DNA of 64,000 nucleotides from CAZDDB01 sp963843285 (GTDB lineage: Bacteria > Acidobacteriota > HRBIN11 > JAKEFK01): NCBI GenBank assembly GCA_963843285.1, contig CAWJJO010000003.1, positions 46,974 through 110,973 of the forward strand, in the 5' to 3' direction. Position numbers and translations under genes: made by a program. The notes under the pieces are model-generated. The model was given only the letters and a program-made list of their open reading frames with translations, had not been told where the DNA came from and did no database searches. Positions 51,857 to 60,028 of the stretch are shown piece by piece. The stretch's first letter is position 1; the number at the start of each line of letters is the position of its first letter.

Positions 51857-52277
51857 AACCACAGATGAACACAGATGAACACAGATGTGGATTCATAAAA
51901 CAAACCGCTTGATTCCGAGTTTCTGCTTCCCGAAGTTCAGGATTAAACCAACATGAAGTCCAGAGGCCCTGAGATAGTTCAAGAGTTGTGCTTGATGTAC
52001 TTCATCGATAGCTTTGACTGCTTTCAGTTCTACAATTACCGATCCCCTGATGACCAGGTCCGGAGTATATTCCCCTACAACTACGCCTTCGTAAGTAACC
52101 TGCAATGTTTTTTGTTGCTCGGCATCGAGCATTGATCGTCTCAACTCGAGAACCAGAGCGTTTTCATATACCTTTTCGAGAAAGCCGATACCAAGGGTAT
52201 TGCTGACTTTCATCGCACAACCGATAACCTTCTCAGTAACCTCATCTGTGTTCATCTGTGTTTATCTGTGGTTTCAA
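51853..52277. mobile_element. GxxExxY cassette with 35-bp terminal inverted repeats (R7)
   Basis: The left end (51853-51887) starts TTGAAACCACAGATGAAC and contains three ACAGATGAAC-type units. The right end (52243-52277) is its inverted copy with a single mismatch in 35. The only gene between them is GxxExxY (51893-52255). A solo end of the same family sits at 15897-15928. No clear target-site duplication was found. Confidence 0.75.
51893..52255 (-). CDS. GxxExxY protein (PD-(D/E)XK nuclease-like fold)
   Basis: 120 residues. The name motif is G24-FL-E27-KV-Y30 in GIGFLEKVYENAL. The nuclease-like core has YTPDLVI (Asp66) and VIVELKAV (E76, K78), matching the D...ExK arrangement of the PD-(D/E)XK superfamily, followed by a helix with Gln (HQAQLLNYL) as in that fold. 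Biochemical activity is not known to me. The start codon and first residues (MNTDE) are encoded by the terminal repeat, and the other repeat begins just after the stop. Gene and repeats therefore form one unit. Confidence 0.85.
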   Translation of the reverse strand: MNTDEVTEKVIGCAMKVSNTLGIGFLEKVYENALVLELRRSMLDAEQQKTLQVTYEGVVVGEYTPDLVIRGSVIVELKAVKAIDEVHQAQLLNYLRASGLHVGLILNFGKQKLGIKRFVL

Positions 52278-52301
52278 CCTTCTTTTCCGTGCTTAAATCT
52301 C

Positions 52302-52342
52302 AAAAAAAGGGGAGCCGGTTTCAGGCGGGTGAACCGGCTCCC
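52302..52342 (-). terminator. Rho-independent terminator of the gspH-like gene
   Basis: On the minus strand an 11-bp stem GGGAGCCGGTT / AACCGGCTCCC is followed by a run of seven T (52302-52308), starting 20 nt after the pseudopilin stop codon. This is the clearest intrinsic terminator in the window. Confidence 0.88.
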
Positions 52343-52361
52343 GTCCGTATGGGGAAGATCC

Positions 52362-52997
52362 TCATCGATCTCCCACCATTTGCCACTGATCATTGCTGAA
52401 CTTCCATAAACTAATCCTTGCGGTAGCGCCGTATAGAACGATCGCGTACATCTGCTTTCGTGAGCGACAGGCAAGATATAGAGTGCCGGATGATGAATCG
52501 CCGTTGGGAGAAAACGAAATGATATTGGATTTACCGAACTTTACCGGATCGCTCGCATCCAGGGTTCCTTTTTTAGGGGGAATCTCCGGGACAGACGGCT
52601 CCAGAATCCCCGGCGCAAGATCACCGGATTCACGTTTCAGTCGAACGGGTGAACGAAACGGAACATCCTTGCCTTGAAGAATGTCACTTTGGCGGATTCC
52701 GTTGGAATTTCCATCCAGATAAAATGACATACCATATTCGTTGTTTGTCTCACTTACAATTGCGCCTGCATAGATTCGCTCATTCAATGCTTTCCACCGA
52801 CAACTTTCCAGCATGGAAAATATCTCCTTTGCAAACAGATCGAAGTCCCGTTCGCGTTCTGTGCCGCGCAGGTCACCGGTCCACAGAAACACCATCATCC
52901 CGATTAGAGCGAGCACTACAAGCAATTCCAGCAGCGAATGTCCTCGATGATCATCCACTTGTGGCGGGCACGGAGGCCCGCCGGCTACAAAAGTCAT
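52362..52997 (-). CDS. GspH/FimT-like pseudopilin with repeat-altered leader
   Basis: About 211 residues from the ATG at 52997, with GAGG about 6 nt upstream. The prepilin site is RG-HSLLELLVVLALIGMMVFLW: cleavage after Gly, Glu at +5, and one hydrophobic helix. The remainder is a soluble beta-rich domain typical of minor pseudopilins. The leader before the cleavage site (about 19 residues, GGPPCPPQVDD) is translated from repeat B6. A GTG at 52958 would give a more normal 6-residue leader (VDDHRG) and may be the real start. No other secretion genes are next to it. Confidence 0.78.
   Translation of the reverse strand: MTFVAGGPPCPPQVDDHRGHSLLELLVVLALIGMMVFLWTGDLRGTERERDFDLFAKEIFSMLESCRWKALNERIYAGAIVSETNNEYGMSFYLDGNSNGIRQSDILQGKDVPFRSPVRLKRESGDLAPGILEPSVPEIPPKKGTLDASDPVKFGKSNIISFSPNGDSSSGTLYLACRSRKQMYAIVLYGATARISLWKFSNDQWQMVGDR
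52951..52988. repeat. Half copy of B-family repeat (B6), inside the pseudopilin leader
   Basis: ATCCACTT linker plus hairpin GGCGGGCACGGAGGCCCGCC, the same half form as at 39991. It lies in the 5' coding part of the gspH-like gene. Confidence 0.8.
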
Positions 52998-53098
52998 TCT
53001 GCCCTCTGAGAGCCGGGGGAGTTGCCCGGCGTGAACCGCGGTCAACTCCCCCTTCCAGGTAGACCCTGGAGTTTCAGCGTGTGGAGTGGAATGTAGGG

Positions 53099-53395
53099 CT
53101 ACTTCACAGTGATCAGATTCTTGAGCTGTTCGAATTTCTTTTCGCCGATTCCCTGGACAGCCATCAGATCATTTGTGGTTTTGAAGTTTCCATTTTTCTG
53201 CCGGAACTCCATGATCTTTTTTGCAAGCGAGGGACCGATCCCGGGCAGCCGTTCCAGGTCTGACTGACCTGCTGTATTGATGTTTACAAGCGACTTACCG
53301 CTCTCTTTCTGGTCCGCTGTTTGCGCAGGAACCGATGCGTTGAGTGAGAACAAAAGCACCACGATCAACAGAAAACTTTTTGTTGCCAGTTTCAT
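53099..53395 (-). CDS. ComEA-like helix-hairpin-helix protein
   Basis: 98 residues. Signal peptide MKLATKSFLLIVVLLFSLNASVPA, then VNINTAGQSDLERLPGIGPSLAKKIMEFRQKNGNFKTTNDLMAVQGIGEKKFEQLKNLI, two helix-hairpin-helix units (LPGIG and VQGIG) of the ComEA type that binds DNA without sequence preference. It is secreted to the periplasm, so a role in DNA uptake is possible. It lies about 100 bp upstream of the pseudopilin gene on the same strand; together they hint at a competence or type IV-like machine encoded elsewhere. Confidence 0.88.
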   Translation of the reverse strand: MKLATKSFLLIVVLLFSLNASVPAQTADQKESGKSLVNINTAGQSDLERLPGIGPSLAKKIMEFRQKNGNFKTTNDLMAVQGIGEKKFEQLKNLITVK

Positions 53396-53576
53396 TCTTT
53401 TCCTCCTTTGGAATTGTTTTTCACTTTGGCCCTAGAGCAATTCGAATGCCAACCATATCTTCGTCTGCACAATGAGCCCAGCGCTTTTCGGGCAATGGAA
53501 AGTAAAGATGTTGTCAGCGATAAAGCGGTACGCTAGTATAAGTTGCGGGTGTAAACGCTATTTTGCAGGAGACTTT

Positions 53577-54332
53577 ATGATTTCGTTACAGGACCGAGTG
53601 ATCGTAATTACGGGAGGATCTCGCGGTATCGGGAAAGCTGCGGCGATTCTAATGGCGCGTGCCGGCGCGGACATTGTCTTTGATTTTCGCCGGGATGAGA
53701 AGGCAGCAGAGGAAGTATTGGCGGCAATCCGCCAGACGGGTAGAAGGGGCATTGCAGTCCAGGGCAATATCGCCGAGGACGCGCATTGCAAGCAGCTGAT
53801 CGAGCGCACCATCCGGGAATTCGGCAGAATCGATGTGCTGGTAAACAACGCCGGAATCTGGACGTATGGTCCGATCGATGAAATGCCGGAAGATATTTGG
53901 CGGGAAACGATCGACATCAATCTATCGGGTCTGGTCTATTGCACTCGATATGCAGTTCAGCAGATGAAGAAGCAGCGATCCGGACGGATTATCAATATTT
54001 CTTCCACTGCGGGTCAGCGAGGGGAAGCGTTCCATTCACATTATGCGGCTACGAAAGGAGCGATTATTTCCCTGACCAAATCCTGGGCGGCTGAATTAGC
54101 TCCGGACATTCTTGTAAATTGTGTTGCGCCCGGATGGGTAGATACCGACATGAGCGCCGGTCCGCTTGCCGATCAGGAAGAATACCAGAAGATTATTTCG
54201 GTCATTCCGCTTCGACGTGTCGCTACCGCCGAAGAGATTGCTGGTCCGGTCCTGTTTTTTGCCTCAGATCTGGCCACGTTTATCAATGGAGAGGTTCTGA
54301 ACGTAAACGGCGGCTCTGTCCTTGCCGGTTAG
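53577..54332 (+). CDS. Short-chain dehydrogenase/reductase, FabG-like
   Basis: 251 residues from the ATG at 53577, with AGGAG 5 nt upstream; the longer frame upstream is not supported. Cofactor motif GGSRGIGKAAA near 12-22, NNAG near 88, catalytic Ser in INISSTAG near 140 and YAATKGA (Tyr, Lys) near 154-160, ending in the family C-terminus INGEVLNVNGGSVLAG. It is a classical SDR oxidoreductase using NAD(P); the substrate is unknown. The divergent gap to the comEA-like gene (181 bp) should hold both promoters; I could not fix boxes with confidence. Confidence 0.9.
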   Translation: MISLQDRVIVITGGSRGIGKAAAILMARAGADIVFDFRRDEKAAEEVLAAIRQTGRRGIAVQGNIAEDAHCKQLIERTIREFGRIDVLVNNAGIWTYGPIDEMPEDIWRETIDINLSGLVYCTRYAVQQMKKQRSGRIINISSTAGQRGEAFHSHYAATKGAIISLTKSWAAELAPDILVNCVAPGWVDTDMSAGPLADQEEYQKIISVIPLRRVATAEEIAGPVLFFASDLATFINGEVLNVNGGSVLAG

Positions 54333-54340
54333 AAATTCTC

Positions 54341-54582
54341 GGTAGGGGCTGCTGCATTTGCCGTGTCAGGCTAAAGGATCCCCGAAAGTGATCTTTCCCG
54401 AAAAACAATTTGGAAACACAGAGTGCACGCAAATGCACGGCCCGGCAAGGTAGTGGCATGATCTGGGACTTTGCGGGATGGGCTGAGCATTTTCAACTGC
54501 GAATAAAATCGTGCACAGATGAAGGCTATCGCCAATTGCAGCCGGAAACGACACAACGGGTGGAAAATGCTTAGCCCCTACC
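54341..54582. repeat. Long mosaic palindromic element (D-like)
   Basis: 242 bp between convergent genes with inverted ends GGTAGGGGCT / AGCCCCTACC. The submotif GGGCTxAGCATTTTC occurs near 54480 and, inverted, at the right end (near 54563-54577). Another inner pair is CATTTGCCGTG (54355 onward) with inverted GCAAATGCACGG (near 54429). It encodes no convincing protein. It seems to be an enlarged relative of the D elements. Confidence 0.65.
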
Positions 54583-54597
54583 ATTTTGGAAGAAAAT

Positions 54598-55278
54598 TTA
54601 GTTCCAGTAGAATTCTTCTTTCTTTTCCGGTTTCCTGAATAGAAAAATGAAAAGCATTCCAAACACGAAGCCGCCGATATGTGCCCACCAGGCAACTCCG
54701 CCCTGAGATCCGGAAGACATCATGGCGCCGGAGATGAACTGAATCACGAACCAGAAGATCAAGAAGATTACGGCGGGAACTTCTATGAGTTGCAAAAAAA
54801 TGAAAATCGGCACTAAGGTCAAGATGCGCGAATGTGGAAATAATAGAAAGTACCCTCCCAGAACTCCCGCAATTGCTCCGCTTGCTCCCACCATCGGAAT
54901 CGTAGAACCGCGAAAGAAAAATGTCTGAGAAAGGGCAGCTCCTATTCCGCACAGAAGATAAAAAACCAGATATCCGGCATGTCCTGTGCGGTCTTCCACA
55001 TTGTCTCCAAAAATGTAGAGGAACCACATGTTGCTCAAAACATGAAACCAATCCCCGTGCAGGAACATGGAGCTAAAAACGGGAATCACTGCATCGGGCA
55101 GGTTGTGATGCAAACCCCAGAAGAAACGTACCGGTGTAAGCCCGAAATGAGCAATAAATGATTCGATGCCCTTTCCAAGTGAAAATTCATAAATGTAAAT
55201 CAGAATATTGATCGCGATGAGCGAAACATTTACTACAGGGAAAGTCTGCGAACGGATGGTATCTCTAAGCGGAATCAT
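54598..55278 (-). CDS. Rhomboid family intramembrane serine protease
   Basis: 226 residues, six to seven membrane helices. Catalytic Ser in VGASGAIAGVLGG (GxSG, near 142) and the His in AWWAHIGGFVFGM (near 203); HGDWFHVLSNMWFLYIFGDNVED near 75-95 is the L1 loop/helix 2 stretch with the conserved His and Asn. It cleaves membrane proteins within the bilayer; the target is unknown. It follows 6 nt downstream of the corA stop codon. Confidence 0.93.
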   Translation of the reverse strand: MIPLRDTIRSQTFPVVNVSLIAINILIYIYEFSLGKGIESFIAHFGLTPVRFFWGLHHNLPDAVIPVFSSMFLHGDWFHVLSNMWFLYIFGDNVEDRTGHAGYLVFYLLCGIGAALSQTFFFRGSTIPMVGASGAIAGVLGGYFLLFPHSRILTLVPIFIFLQLIEVPAVIFLIFWFVIQFISGAMMSSGSQGGVAWWAHIGGFVFGMLFIFLFRKPEKKEEFYWN

Positions 55279-55284
55279 GCTTCC

Positions 55285-56256
55285 TCAAATCCAGTGCTTC
55301 CATCTGTAATAGCCCAGTATCCCGGCAGTGATCAGTGCCATTACACCCAGAACGATGAAGTAGCCATAGCGCCAGTGAAGCTCGGGCATGAATTCAAAAT
55401 TCATTCCGTAGATTCCTGTAACCACCGTTAACGGAATCAAGATCGTAGCAACCAGCGTCAGAACCTTCATGATTTCATTCATCCGGTTGGACACGGTGGA
55501 TAAATAAGTCTCCACAAGCGCAGTACTTACATCACGAAAAGACTCTGTCATTTCCGCCATTCGGTACAGCATGTCGTAGATGTCTCTGAAGTACACCTGC
55601 GCTTTCTGGGATATAACCTGGTACTCGTTTCGGGCAAGATGATTGATTACCTCGCGCTGTGGAAATACGGTCTTTTTCAGACTCATCAAAGTCCGCTTGA
55701 CTGTCAGAATTTCACGAAGCACGTGTGGGTCAGGCCTGTCGAATATGGTTTCCTCGATATGGTCTAATTGGTCTTCTAAAGTTTCCAAAACCGGCAAATA
55801 GTTGCTGACGAGAATATCGAGGATAGCGTAGAGAACGAAATCAAGTCCGTGTTCCAAGAGCGGAGCGTTTTCTTTGCATCGGCGCAGGATTTCGCTGATG
55901 GAGCGTGCCGGCTTCTTATGAAATGTAACCAGATAGTTTTGCCCCAGAAAGACATCCAGCTCCTTGGGCGCAAACCCTTCGATCTCAGAGCGATCGACAT
56001 CAACACCATGGATGACGAGGTACAGATAGGTATCGTAAAAATCAACCTTTGGATAGTGAACATCTCCGACGCAGTCCTCGATTGCGAGCGCGTGAAAATG
56101 AAATTGTTGGGAAAGGGACTGTATCTCTTCCTGAGTTGCTTCGAAAAAGTCCCACCAGTAAAGACGCGAAGGGGCACTTTGGAATTCACGCCACTTCACG
56201 TTTTCGTGAATTGTGATTTGCTTTTGTTCCTTATCGTACTCAACAATCGTGATCAT
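55285..56256 (-). CDS. corA: CorA family magnesium/divalent-metal channel
   Basis: 323 residues from the ATG at 56256, overlapping rimO by 4 nt. It has a large cytoplasmic alpha/beta and coiled domain, then two C-terminal helices; the first ends in the signature YGMNF (GMN loop near 288), followed by an acidic-hydrophobic loop and YFIVLGVMALITAGILGYYRW. It imports Mg2+ (or Co2+/Ni2+) as a pentamer. The longer frame upstream lies inside rimO and is not used. Confidence 0.93.
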   Translation of the reverse strand: MITIVEYDKEQKQITIHENVKWREFQSAPSRLYWWDFFEATQEEIQSLSQQFHFHALAIEDCVGDVHYPKVDFYDTYLYLVIHGVDVDRSEIEGFAPKELDVFLGQNYLVTFHKKPARSISEILRRCKENAPLLEHGLDFVLYAILDILVSNYLPVLETLEDQLDHIEETIFDRPDPHVLREILTVKRTLMSLKKTVFPQREVINHLARNEYQVISQKAQVYFRDIYDMLYRMAEMTESFRDVSTALVETYLSTVSNRMNEIMKVLTLVATILIPLTVVTGIYGMNFEFMPELHWRYGYFIVLGVMALITAGILGYYRWKHWI

Positions 56257-57569
56257 TCGTTTGCAGTACGCGCGGTCAGATCGTATTCGCCGGCCCCGGT
56301 GAGCGTCACGGTCAGAAATTCGCCGGCAGGTATCTCCGACGCCTTCACATGGACCACTCCGTCGATTTCGGGAGCTTGATGATACAAACGGCACGTAAGT
56401 CCGCGCGATGTAGCGCCATCGATCAATACACGCATCGTCCTGCCGATCAATGCGCGATTTCGTTTTTTCGAGATTCCGGATTGCAGGGTCATCAGCTCCT
56501 TTCGTCGGCGCAGCTTTACTTTTTGCGGCACTTTTGGAGTCAGTGCGAAGCCGCCGGTGTCTTCTTCGTCACTGTATAAGAATACTCCAAGCCGATCGAA
56601 TTCCACATCCTCAACAAATCGAAGCAATGTGTCGAAATCATCATCTGTTTCGCCCGGAAAGCCCGCGATGAACGTCGTCCGGATTCCAACGTCAGGGACG
56701 GTTTTCCGGATGTTTTCAATCATCCGGCGGTACTGATCCGCATTGCCGCCGCGCTTCATCCGCGCAAGCACCGGTCCGCTCGCATGCTGTAGCGGCATGT
56801 CCACATACGAACAGACTTTCTCGTTGGATGACATTACGTTTAGGAAGGATTGTTGCAGACTTGTCGGATAACAATACATCACACGAATCCATTCAATCCC
56901 TTCGGTTTTTGCAAGCTCTTCGACCAGGACCGCGAGTCCCTCTTTCAGGCCCAGATCCCAACCGTAGATGGTGCTGTCCTGTGAAATCAGGATCAGCTCC
57001 TTGACTCCCTGTTGCGCCAGATCACGGGCTTCCGTGCAAATCGAGGCAATCGTACGGCTTCGATATTTTCCGCGCATCGATGGAATGGCACAGAAGGCGC
57101 AAGTATGATCACACCCTTCCGCAATCTTCAGATATGCGTAGGAAGTTGGAGTAGTCAGAATCCGGCGTACTTTGCCATCGTAGATGTAATCCGCGGGCTG
57201 GCGATCCAGACGCTCTTCAAATTCGGTTCCGCAGGCTTCGACAATGCGCTCGACATCATTCAAGGAAACAAAATGATCCACTTCCGGCAATGTGTTCTTG
57301 AGTTCTTTGCCGTAGCGCTGGACGAGACACCCGGCAACGATCAATTTCTTGTCCGGATCCTGCTGTTTCCATTGCGAGGCGCGAAGGATCGTTTCGATCG
57401 ATTCTTTCTTGGCGGGCTCGATGAAGCCGCACGTATTTACGATGATGATTTCGGAGTCGGCCGGATCGGGCGCAATCGTATAGCCTTTATCAACAAGCTG
57501 GCCGAGCATAGCTTCGCTATCGATCAGGTTCTTCGGACACCCGAGGCTGACAATTCCCACTCGTTTCAT
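56253..57569 (-). CDS. rimO: Ribosomal protein S12 methylthiotransferase RimO
   Basis: 438 residues from the ATG at 57569 (MKRVGIVSLGCPKNLIDSE). N-terminal cluster ligands C11, C47 and C81; radical SAM C153-x3-C157-x2-C160 in EGCDHTCAFC; C-terminal TRAM domain (about 372-436). It adds a methylthio group to Asp of S12. The pattern SLGCPKNLxDSE separates RimO from MiaB. A CACGGA-type repeat stands directly before the start, and no strong ribosome-binding site is visible there. Confidence 0.95.
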   Translation of the reverse strand: MKRVGIVSLGCPKNLIDSEAMLGQLVDKGYTIAPDPADSEIIIVNTCGFIEPAKKESIETILRASQWKQQDPDKKLIVAGCLVQRYGKELKNTLPEVDHFVSLNDVERIVEACGTEFEERLDRQPADYIYDGKVRRILTTPTSYAYLKIAEGCDHTCAFCAIPSMRGKYRSRTIASICTEARDLAQQGVKELILISQDSTIYGWDLGLKEGLAVLVEELAKTEGIEWIRVMYCYPTSLQQSFLNVMSSNEKVCSYVDMPLQHASGPVLARMKRGGNADQYRRMIENIRKTVPDVGIRTTFIAGFPGETDDDFDTLLRFVEDVEFDRLGVFLYSDEEDTGGFALTPKVPQKVKLRRRKELMTLQSGISKKRNRALIGRTMRVLIDGATSRGLTCRLYHQAPEIDGVVHVKASEIPAGEFLTVTLTGAGEYDLTARTANE

Positions 57570-57572
57570 AGG

Positions 57573-57650
57573 ATTTACCACGGAGCGCACGGAGTGCACG
57601 GAGAAAAGAAAAAATATTCTCCTGTGATCTCCGTGTTCTCCGTGGTGAAT
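57573..57650. repeat. Palindromic repeat, CACGGAG-type (R8)
   Basis: Left arm ATTTACCACGGAGCGCACGG (from 57573), three CGGAG units about 10 bp apart. The right arm (57618-57650) is the inverted partner. It fills the gap between asnS (stop 4 nt away) and rimO (start 4 nt away). Confidence 0.85.
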
Positions 57651-57653
57651 TCT

Positions 57654-58946
57654 TTACGGATAGATGCGGTAGAGCATGCGCGGGAAGGGAATTGTCTCAC
57701 GAACATGATCCAGTTTGCAAATCCAGGAAACCATTCGTTCGATTCCCATTCCAAAGCCGGAATGCGGCACAGTGCCGTAGCGCCTTAGATCCAGATACCA
57801 TTCAAACGCATCCACGGGCAGATCATGCTCTTTGATGCGCTGGAGCAGCAAATTGTAATCATGGATGCGCTGGCTCCCTCCGATGACTTCGCCGTATCCT
57901 TCCGGCGCCAGTACGTCCACGCAGAGCGCCTTTTTCGGATCTGCCGGATCGGGCTGCATATAGAACGCTTTTACATTTGCAGGATAACGATGAACCATAA
58001 CCGGGCGATCAAAACTCTCGGACAGAACCGTTTCATCAGTTCCGCCAAAATCATTGCCGTACTGGAATTCAAGTCCTTTTTCTTGCAGGAGTTTTGCGGC
58101 TTCATCGTAAGAGATTCGTGGAAATGGCGGCTTGATGTTTTCCAGTTTTGAAATATCCCGTTCCAGAGTTTTCAATTCCAGTTTGCGGTTTTCCACGACG
58201 CGATGCACGATGAAACTGATGAACCTCTCTGCAAGCTCCATGACGTCATCCAGTTCGGCAAACGCCACTTCCGGTTCGATCATCCAGAATTCGGTGAGAT
58301 GCCGCCGCGTTTTGGATTTTTCCGCGCGAAATGTAGGTCCAAAACAATATACCTTTCCCAGCGCCATGATGGCTGCTTCATTGTAGAGCTGTCCGCTCTG
58401 GGTCAGGTATGCCTTCTCATCAAAGTATTTTGTCTCGAATAGTGTTGTAGTTCCTTCACACGCTGCAGGAGTAAAGATCGGAGCATCTACGAGCGTGAAT
58501 CCCTCTTGATGCATAAAATCGCGGACCGCGCGGATGATTTCATCGCGAATGCGGAGGATTGCATGCTGGCGGCTGGAACGAAGCCAGAGGTGTCGCTTTT
58601 CCATCAGAAAGGCGGTTCCATGTTCTTTGGGCGTAATCGGATACTCTTCGGCCACACTGACTATGTCGTAACCTGTGACGTCCAGCTCGTATCCGCTGGG
58701 AGCACGTTTGTCAGCGCGCACCTTACCTCTCACGATCAAGGCGCTTTCCTGTGTCACTCTTTCAAACTGCTGGAAAACTTCGGGCGCCACCGCCGCCGCG
58801 CTGATGACTCCCTGAATCGTGCCTGTCCCATCCCGGATGATCAAAAACTGGATCTTTCCGGACGAACGCTTGGTCTGGAGCCAGCCTTTGACGGTGACTT
58901 CCTGACCCTCCTGTTTTCCGATTTCCTCGATATATGTTTGCTTCAT
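57654..58946 (-). CDS. asnS: Asparaginyl-tRNA synthetase AsnRS
   Basis: 430 residues, class IIb synthetase that charges tRNA-Asn. N-terminal OB-fold (GQEVTVKGWLQTKRSSGKIQFLIIRDGTG); class II motif 2 GPTFRAEKSKTRRHLTEFWMIEPE near 210-233, whose EFWMIEPE favours AsnRS over AspRS; motif 3 GFGMGIERMV near 402. AAGGA lies 7-8 nt before the ATG. rimO and corA follow on the same strand. Confidence 0.95.
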   Translation of the reverse strand: MKQTYIEEIGKQEGQEVTVKGWLQTKRSSGKIQFLIIRDGTGTIQGVISAAAVAPEVFQQFERVTQESALIVRGKVRADKRAPSGYELDVTGYDIVSVAEEYPITPKEHGTAFLMEKRHLWLRSSRQHAILRIRDEIIRAVRDFMHQEGFTLVDAPIFTPAACEGTTTLFETKYFDEKAYLTQSGQLYNEAAIMALGKVYCFGPTFRAEKSKTRRHLTEFWMIEPEVAFAELDDVMELAERFISFIVHRVVENRKLELKTLERDISKLENIKPPFPRISYDEAAKLLQEKGLEFQYGNDFGGTDETVLSESFDRPVMVHRYPANVKAFYMQPDPADPKKALCVDVLAPEGYGEVIGGSQRIHDYNLLLQRIKEHDLPVDAFEWYLDLRRYGTVPHSGFGMGIERMVSWICKLDHVRETIPFPRMLYRIYP

Positions 58947-59066
58947 AATTCGTTCCTTTTAAAGTTTCCGACTCGAGCGAAAAGTATTAAATATAATGCG
59001 CCGCGGCAACGATGCAATAGAATTGCCTCCGAGAATTGATCCAGTGTATATCAATTTGAGATTGGC

Positions 59067-59429
59067 TCACGGTGGTGGCAATGACCCAACCAAATTATTC
59101 CAAGCGCTGTCAAACTTTTCCTTCCCCATCTTTGCACGAATACCACTGAGATACATCGACAGATCATGCTCTGGTTGCAATCCATATTGGATGTTTAGTA
59201 AGTACGCTTTAGCACAGTCTTTCATGGCATCTGAAAAAGTCTCAGCAAGCGCGAAAATTCGGGCTCTTGCAGTTAGGGCTTCAAGATACCAACGAAAGTC
59301 TTCTGCGAAAATTGGATCGTAAAAACCTGTGTGAATCTCTTCAGGAGATGAACGAAATACCCCTGTGGTATTCCGGTACTGAACTTTAAATCGCCCACCA
59401 AGATAGATAAATGACAGCTTTGCGGACAT
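59067..59429 (-). CDS. Hypothetical protein next to hicB-like locus
   Basis: 120 residues, no recognised domain. It starts MSAKLSFIYLGGRFKVQYRNTTGVFRSS, with a mostly helical second half (FRWYLEALTARARIFALAETFSDAMKDCAKAYLLNIQYGL) and a proline-rich end. The start is 4 nt after the hicB-like stop codon, so the two are co-transcribed. It could be the partner of the antitoxin-like gene or simply a neighbour; I do not assign a function. Confidence 0.6.
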   Translation of the reverse strand: MSAKLSFIYLGGRFKVQYRNTTGVFRSSPEEIHTGFYDPIFAEDFRWYLEALTARARIFALAETFSDAMKDCAKAYLLNIQYGLQPEHDLSMYLSGIRAKMGKEKFDSAWNNLVGSLPPP

Positions 59430-59433
59430 AATA

Positions 59434-60019
59434 TCAACTGCGGCGAAGATACTTTTTGAGAAGATCGATCACTTTCAAAGGATCGATAAATAAGTGTTGA
59501 TAGATTAGTTCCCGGTCGGTCAGCTTTGCCCGTACAGAGTCGAGAAAGAACGCCATATGAACAGGCAAGTCCTTCGCAAACGTAGGCCTCATATCAATGT
59601 TCTTTATTTGAGATATGGCCGCCAATTGATTGATTAAGAATTCCCCCTGCTCGTCTAGTGAAGGCTTCCATGGTTTGGCCGAATCTGATAGCGTTCTCGA
59701 ATATTGCAAATCCGCGAGACGTAGGTTGATAAGATAGTTTAGCGATACACCCTCTTCGGCAGCCTCCATGACCAATCTTCGATGCAAATAGGGCGGCATA
59801 CGTAAATTTAGTTTGCCACTATATTCTTGATCCGAAATCGGCACTGGAATGTACTCGCCCGTTCGAGTGAGATCAAGTAGAACAGCTTTTACAACAGAAC
59901 GAAGCTTCTTCTAAAGCCTTTTCCTGACTATCCCCATGAGCGGAAAGTGATGGGAATTCGGCCACCCTTGCCAAGAATGCGTCATCCTCAGCTCCGACAA
60001 AGCCTCATCAACTGTCATT
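59434..60019 (-). pseudogene. HicB-like antitoxin gene with frame disruptions
   Basis: The intact part (59434 to about 59900) encodes a HicB C-terminal ribbon-helix-helix region: SDQEYSGKLNLRMPPYLHRRLVMEAAEEGVSLNYLINLRLA, then an unusual extension of about 90 residues. The HicB N-terminal strand region is found in a different frame just upstream (EDDAFLARVAEFPSLSAHGDSQEKALEEA, about 59904-59990). In the frame of the C-terminal part there is a TAG near 59912. The ATG at 60017-60019 is again in the C-terminal frame, so two opposite indels would be needed. It is either a decayed gene or a sequence with two errors. No hicA was seen. Confidence 0.7.
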
Positions 60020-60028
60020 TTATTATAG

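Noticed and set aside
51857..51890. Tandem ACAGATGAAC units as a CRISPR-like array
   Set aside because: The units are 10 bp with no spacers, and there are no cas genes; they form one end of an inverted repeat.
53511..53542. TTGTCA ... TATAAG promoter before the SDR gene
   Set aside because: Spacing is 20 bp, or 18 bp only to a poor -10 box, so I did not call it.
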